This document shows, in pieces, positions 60,501 through 63,500 of a stretch of 64,000 nucleotides of DNA (the first letter of the stretch is position 1; each line of letters starts with the position of its first letter). The DNA lies in the NCBI GenBank assembly GCA_030062745.1, contig CP099850.1:3348001-3412000 (forward strand), written 5' to 3'. This DNA comes from Capitulum mitella. Its lineage: Eukaryota; Arthropoda; Thecostraca; Pollicipedomorpha; Pollicipedidae. The notes under the pieces were generated by a model. It was given only the letters and a program-made list of their open reading frames with translations, ran no database searches and was not told the DNA's origin. A program made the position numbers and the translations under genes.

Positions 60501-63500
60501 TGCTATTTTGTGGTCCATTCCTTTCTTGCGAGTGTGACGATCTTCTGCACGCCTTTCAGATAGCGGTGAGCGCGTGACCTCACGGTCTCATGTGCTGGAG
60601 AGCTCCACCGGTGAGTACGGCGCGACCCCGTCGGTTCGCGAGGAGGTGGCTGAGGAGACGGTCCACCGGCGGTCCGGCGACAGGCCCGGCCGCCGGCTGC
60701 CGCGCCGGCCCGCGGACGACCTGCCGGAACACGGCGAAGAAGCTGTCGTCAGCAGCGTGCAAGTGCTGCGGGACAGAGCAGCCGGAACTGCCGCGCCTGA
60801 CCGGGATGTGCCTCTGATGCAGGATAAGGATACCGGGACTGTGGCTCCTGACAGAGACGTACCTCTGATGCAGGATAAGGATACCGGGACTACGGCTCCT
60901 GACAGAGACGTACCTCTGATGCAGGATAAGGATACCGGGACTGCGGCCCTGAAATACCTCTGACAGGATAAGGATACCGGGACTACGGCTCCTGACAGAG
61001 ACGTGCCTCTGATGCAGGATAAGGATACCGGGACTGCGGCTCCTGACAGAGACGTACCTCTGATGCAGGATAAGGATATCTTGACTGCGGCTCCTGACAG
61101 AGAAGTGCCTCTGATGCACGATAAGGATACCAGGACTGCGGCTCCTGACAGAGAAATACCTCTGATTCAGGATAAGGATACCAGGACTGTGGCTCCTGAC
61201 AGAGACGTGCCTCTGATGCAGGATAAGGATACCGAGACTGCGGCTCCTGACAGAGACGTACCTCTGATGCAGGATAAGGATACCGGGACTGCGGCTCCTG
61301 ACAGAGAAGTGCCTCTTATGCACGATAAGGATACCAGGACTGCGGCTCCTGACAGAGAAGTACCTCTGATTCAGGATAAGGATACCAGGACTGTGGCTCC
61401 TGACAGAGACGTACCTTTGATGCAGGATAAGGATACCGGGACTGCGGCTCCTGACAGAGACGTACCTCTGATGCAGGATAAGGATACCGGGACTACGGCT
61501 CCTGACAGAGACGTGCCTCTGATGCAGGATAAGGACACCGGGACTGCGGCTCCTGACAGAGACGTACCTCTGATGCAGGATAAGGACACCGGGACTGCGG
61601 CTCCGGACAGAGACGTACCTCTGATGCAGGATAAGGATACCGGGACTGCGGCTCCTGGCCGGGATGTCCCAAAGCCGGACCGAAAGGTTTCGAGGAGTGG
61701 CAAGGAGAAGAAGTCAGTACACTCTGAAACAGTGGAGGAATTTTCAGTGACTCGTTCGAAGGACAGGACAGTCCCTGTGGATGAGCATGAGCCTCTTCAC
61801 GATCGAGAGGTTCCGTCTAAAAGGGACTCTCGGAAATCGGACGAGGGTCTCCTCAGCGATATCATTGCACAAGAAGACAGGGAGTTCTCCTCACGACCTA
61901 AGCCAGACGTAAGTGAAGACACTGGTCTTTCGTACCCTGTGATGGACATCGAGACCTTACCGGACGTAGACGACGACGTCCAAGGTGAAGCCGTTCGGAG
62001 ACGAAGCAAAAAGACGATCGTTGAGCTCTCTGAGGAGGAGGTGCCTGAACACGGCAAGCCTACTAAAAGGATCGAGGAACGGCACATTCTAGTTCAAGAT
62101 GAAGAAACGCGAGAGTTTTCCGGCGAGTACCCAGCTGTCACGAGAACGCCACACGAGAAGGACGTGTCCCCCCTTGAGAAAGAGACACCCGTCCCTCTCA
62201 GTGAGGGGACTGAGGGTCCAGAGAGACAAAAAGAAGCTGAAGACACAATGGAGAAGGTTTACGCCAAAACAAGATACACTCGCGATATCCCGACTGAAGA
62301 AGTTGACGTAATACGGGACATTAGTAGCGAATCACTCGTTGCAGAAGAAGTGGAAACTTCTTCAGACACCAGCAGATCGACAGTGGTCGATGTGTCGGTG
62401 AACAGGGAGGGCTTTGGTCCCGTGGAAAGAGGAGAAGAAAAACCCCCGGTTTCGGGGAAAGCTCCTGTCAGTAAGCATGACAGCGACACGCAGACTAAAG
62501 AAACACCTTCCGATGTGCCCAGGCAGGTTAGTTCTGCCTCTCAGACCGCCAAACCAGTGCCGCCAGATACGCCTGAGAAAGGCACGACGGAGAAAGCTGC
62601 TCAGACAGCTCCTGGAGATGACGTCCTTGAATCGGACATAAAACGGCTAGAAAGAGTGTCGGTGAGTGCCGGCGTCGATGACGACACCTTGGATGAACAA
62701 CCAGGCGTTACTCTGGCGCCGCAGCGACGGGAAGTGCCCGGCATTGATGACAAGACTTCAGAGATGAAACCAGAAAGGCCCCTGTCAAAGGCGCCGGGCT
62801 CCAAAATCCCATCGGAAGATGTTCAGGCTGAAGGTATTCAGGACGTCGATTTTTGGTCTCAGGTGGCTGAAGAAAGTGAAGAGACTGCGGTCGAGACAAT
62901 GAAAGCGAGGGAGAGGGTTGTGCCGATCGTTCATGATCAGAAGCCGCAGCCGGGAGAACTGCCAATGGCTGATGTTAAGCCATCAAAGGTGAAGCCAGAC
63001 AGCCCTTTGTGGAAGGTGCCCGACTCTGACGTTCCGCTTGAAGGAGATACGCAACCCGAGGAAGCTGAAGACACTGACTTCTGGTCACGGATTGGCGATG
63101 AAGGGAAAGAGATTGTTTTTGAGACAGTGGAGGTGAGGAGAACAGCTTTGCCCAGCGTTCACGATGAAGGTGTCCCGGATATCGAGGCAGCTGAGAAGAA
63201 GCCTAGTCTAGGCCGCTTGTCTGTGGATGATAAACATAAACCAAAGAGAGCACAGCCTGAAGGCGTGGAGGAGGCTCTCCGGCAGCAACCAGAAACACCT
63301 GCCGTCGACGACAAGGCATCAAAGGCTAAGCCAGATAGCGAGTCGCCTGAGAAACCTTTCCCCGAAATGCCATCTCATGTAAGCCCTCAGTTTGAAGAAG
63401 CTGAGGAGGGAGACTTCTGGCCGCAGATAGCCAGGCAAGATGAAAAGGTTGACTCGGAAGTGGCAGAACGTAGGGAAAGAGTTGTGCCCATTGGGTACGA

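Noticed and set aside
60961..60963. TGA as a selenocysteine codon
   Set aside because: It arises from small deletions within one repeat unit, has no sequence context for recoding, and any SECIS would lie outside the window.
60785..61665. CRISPR-like appearance of regular repeats
   Set aside because: The units are head-to-tail without unique spacers and are open-frame coding. Same conclusion for 41011-41310 and 49500-49860.
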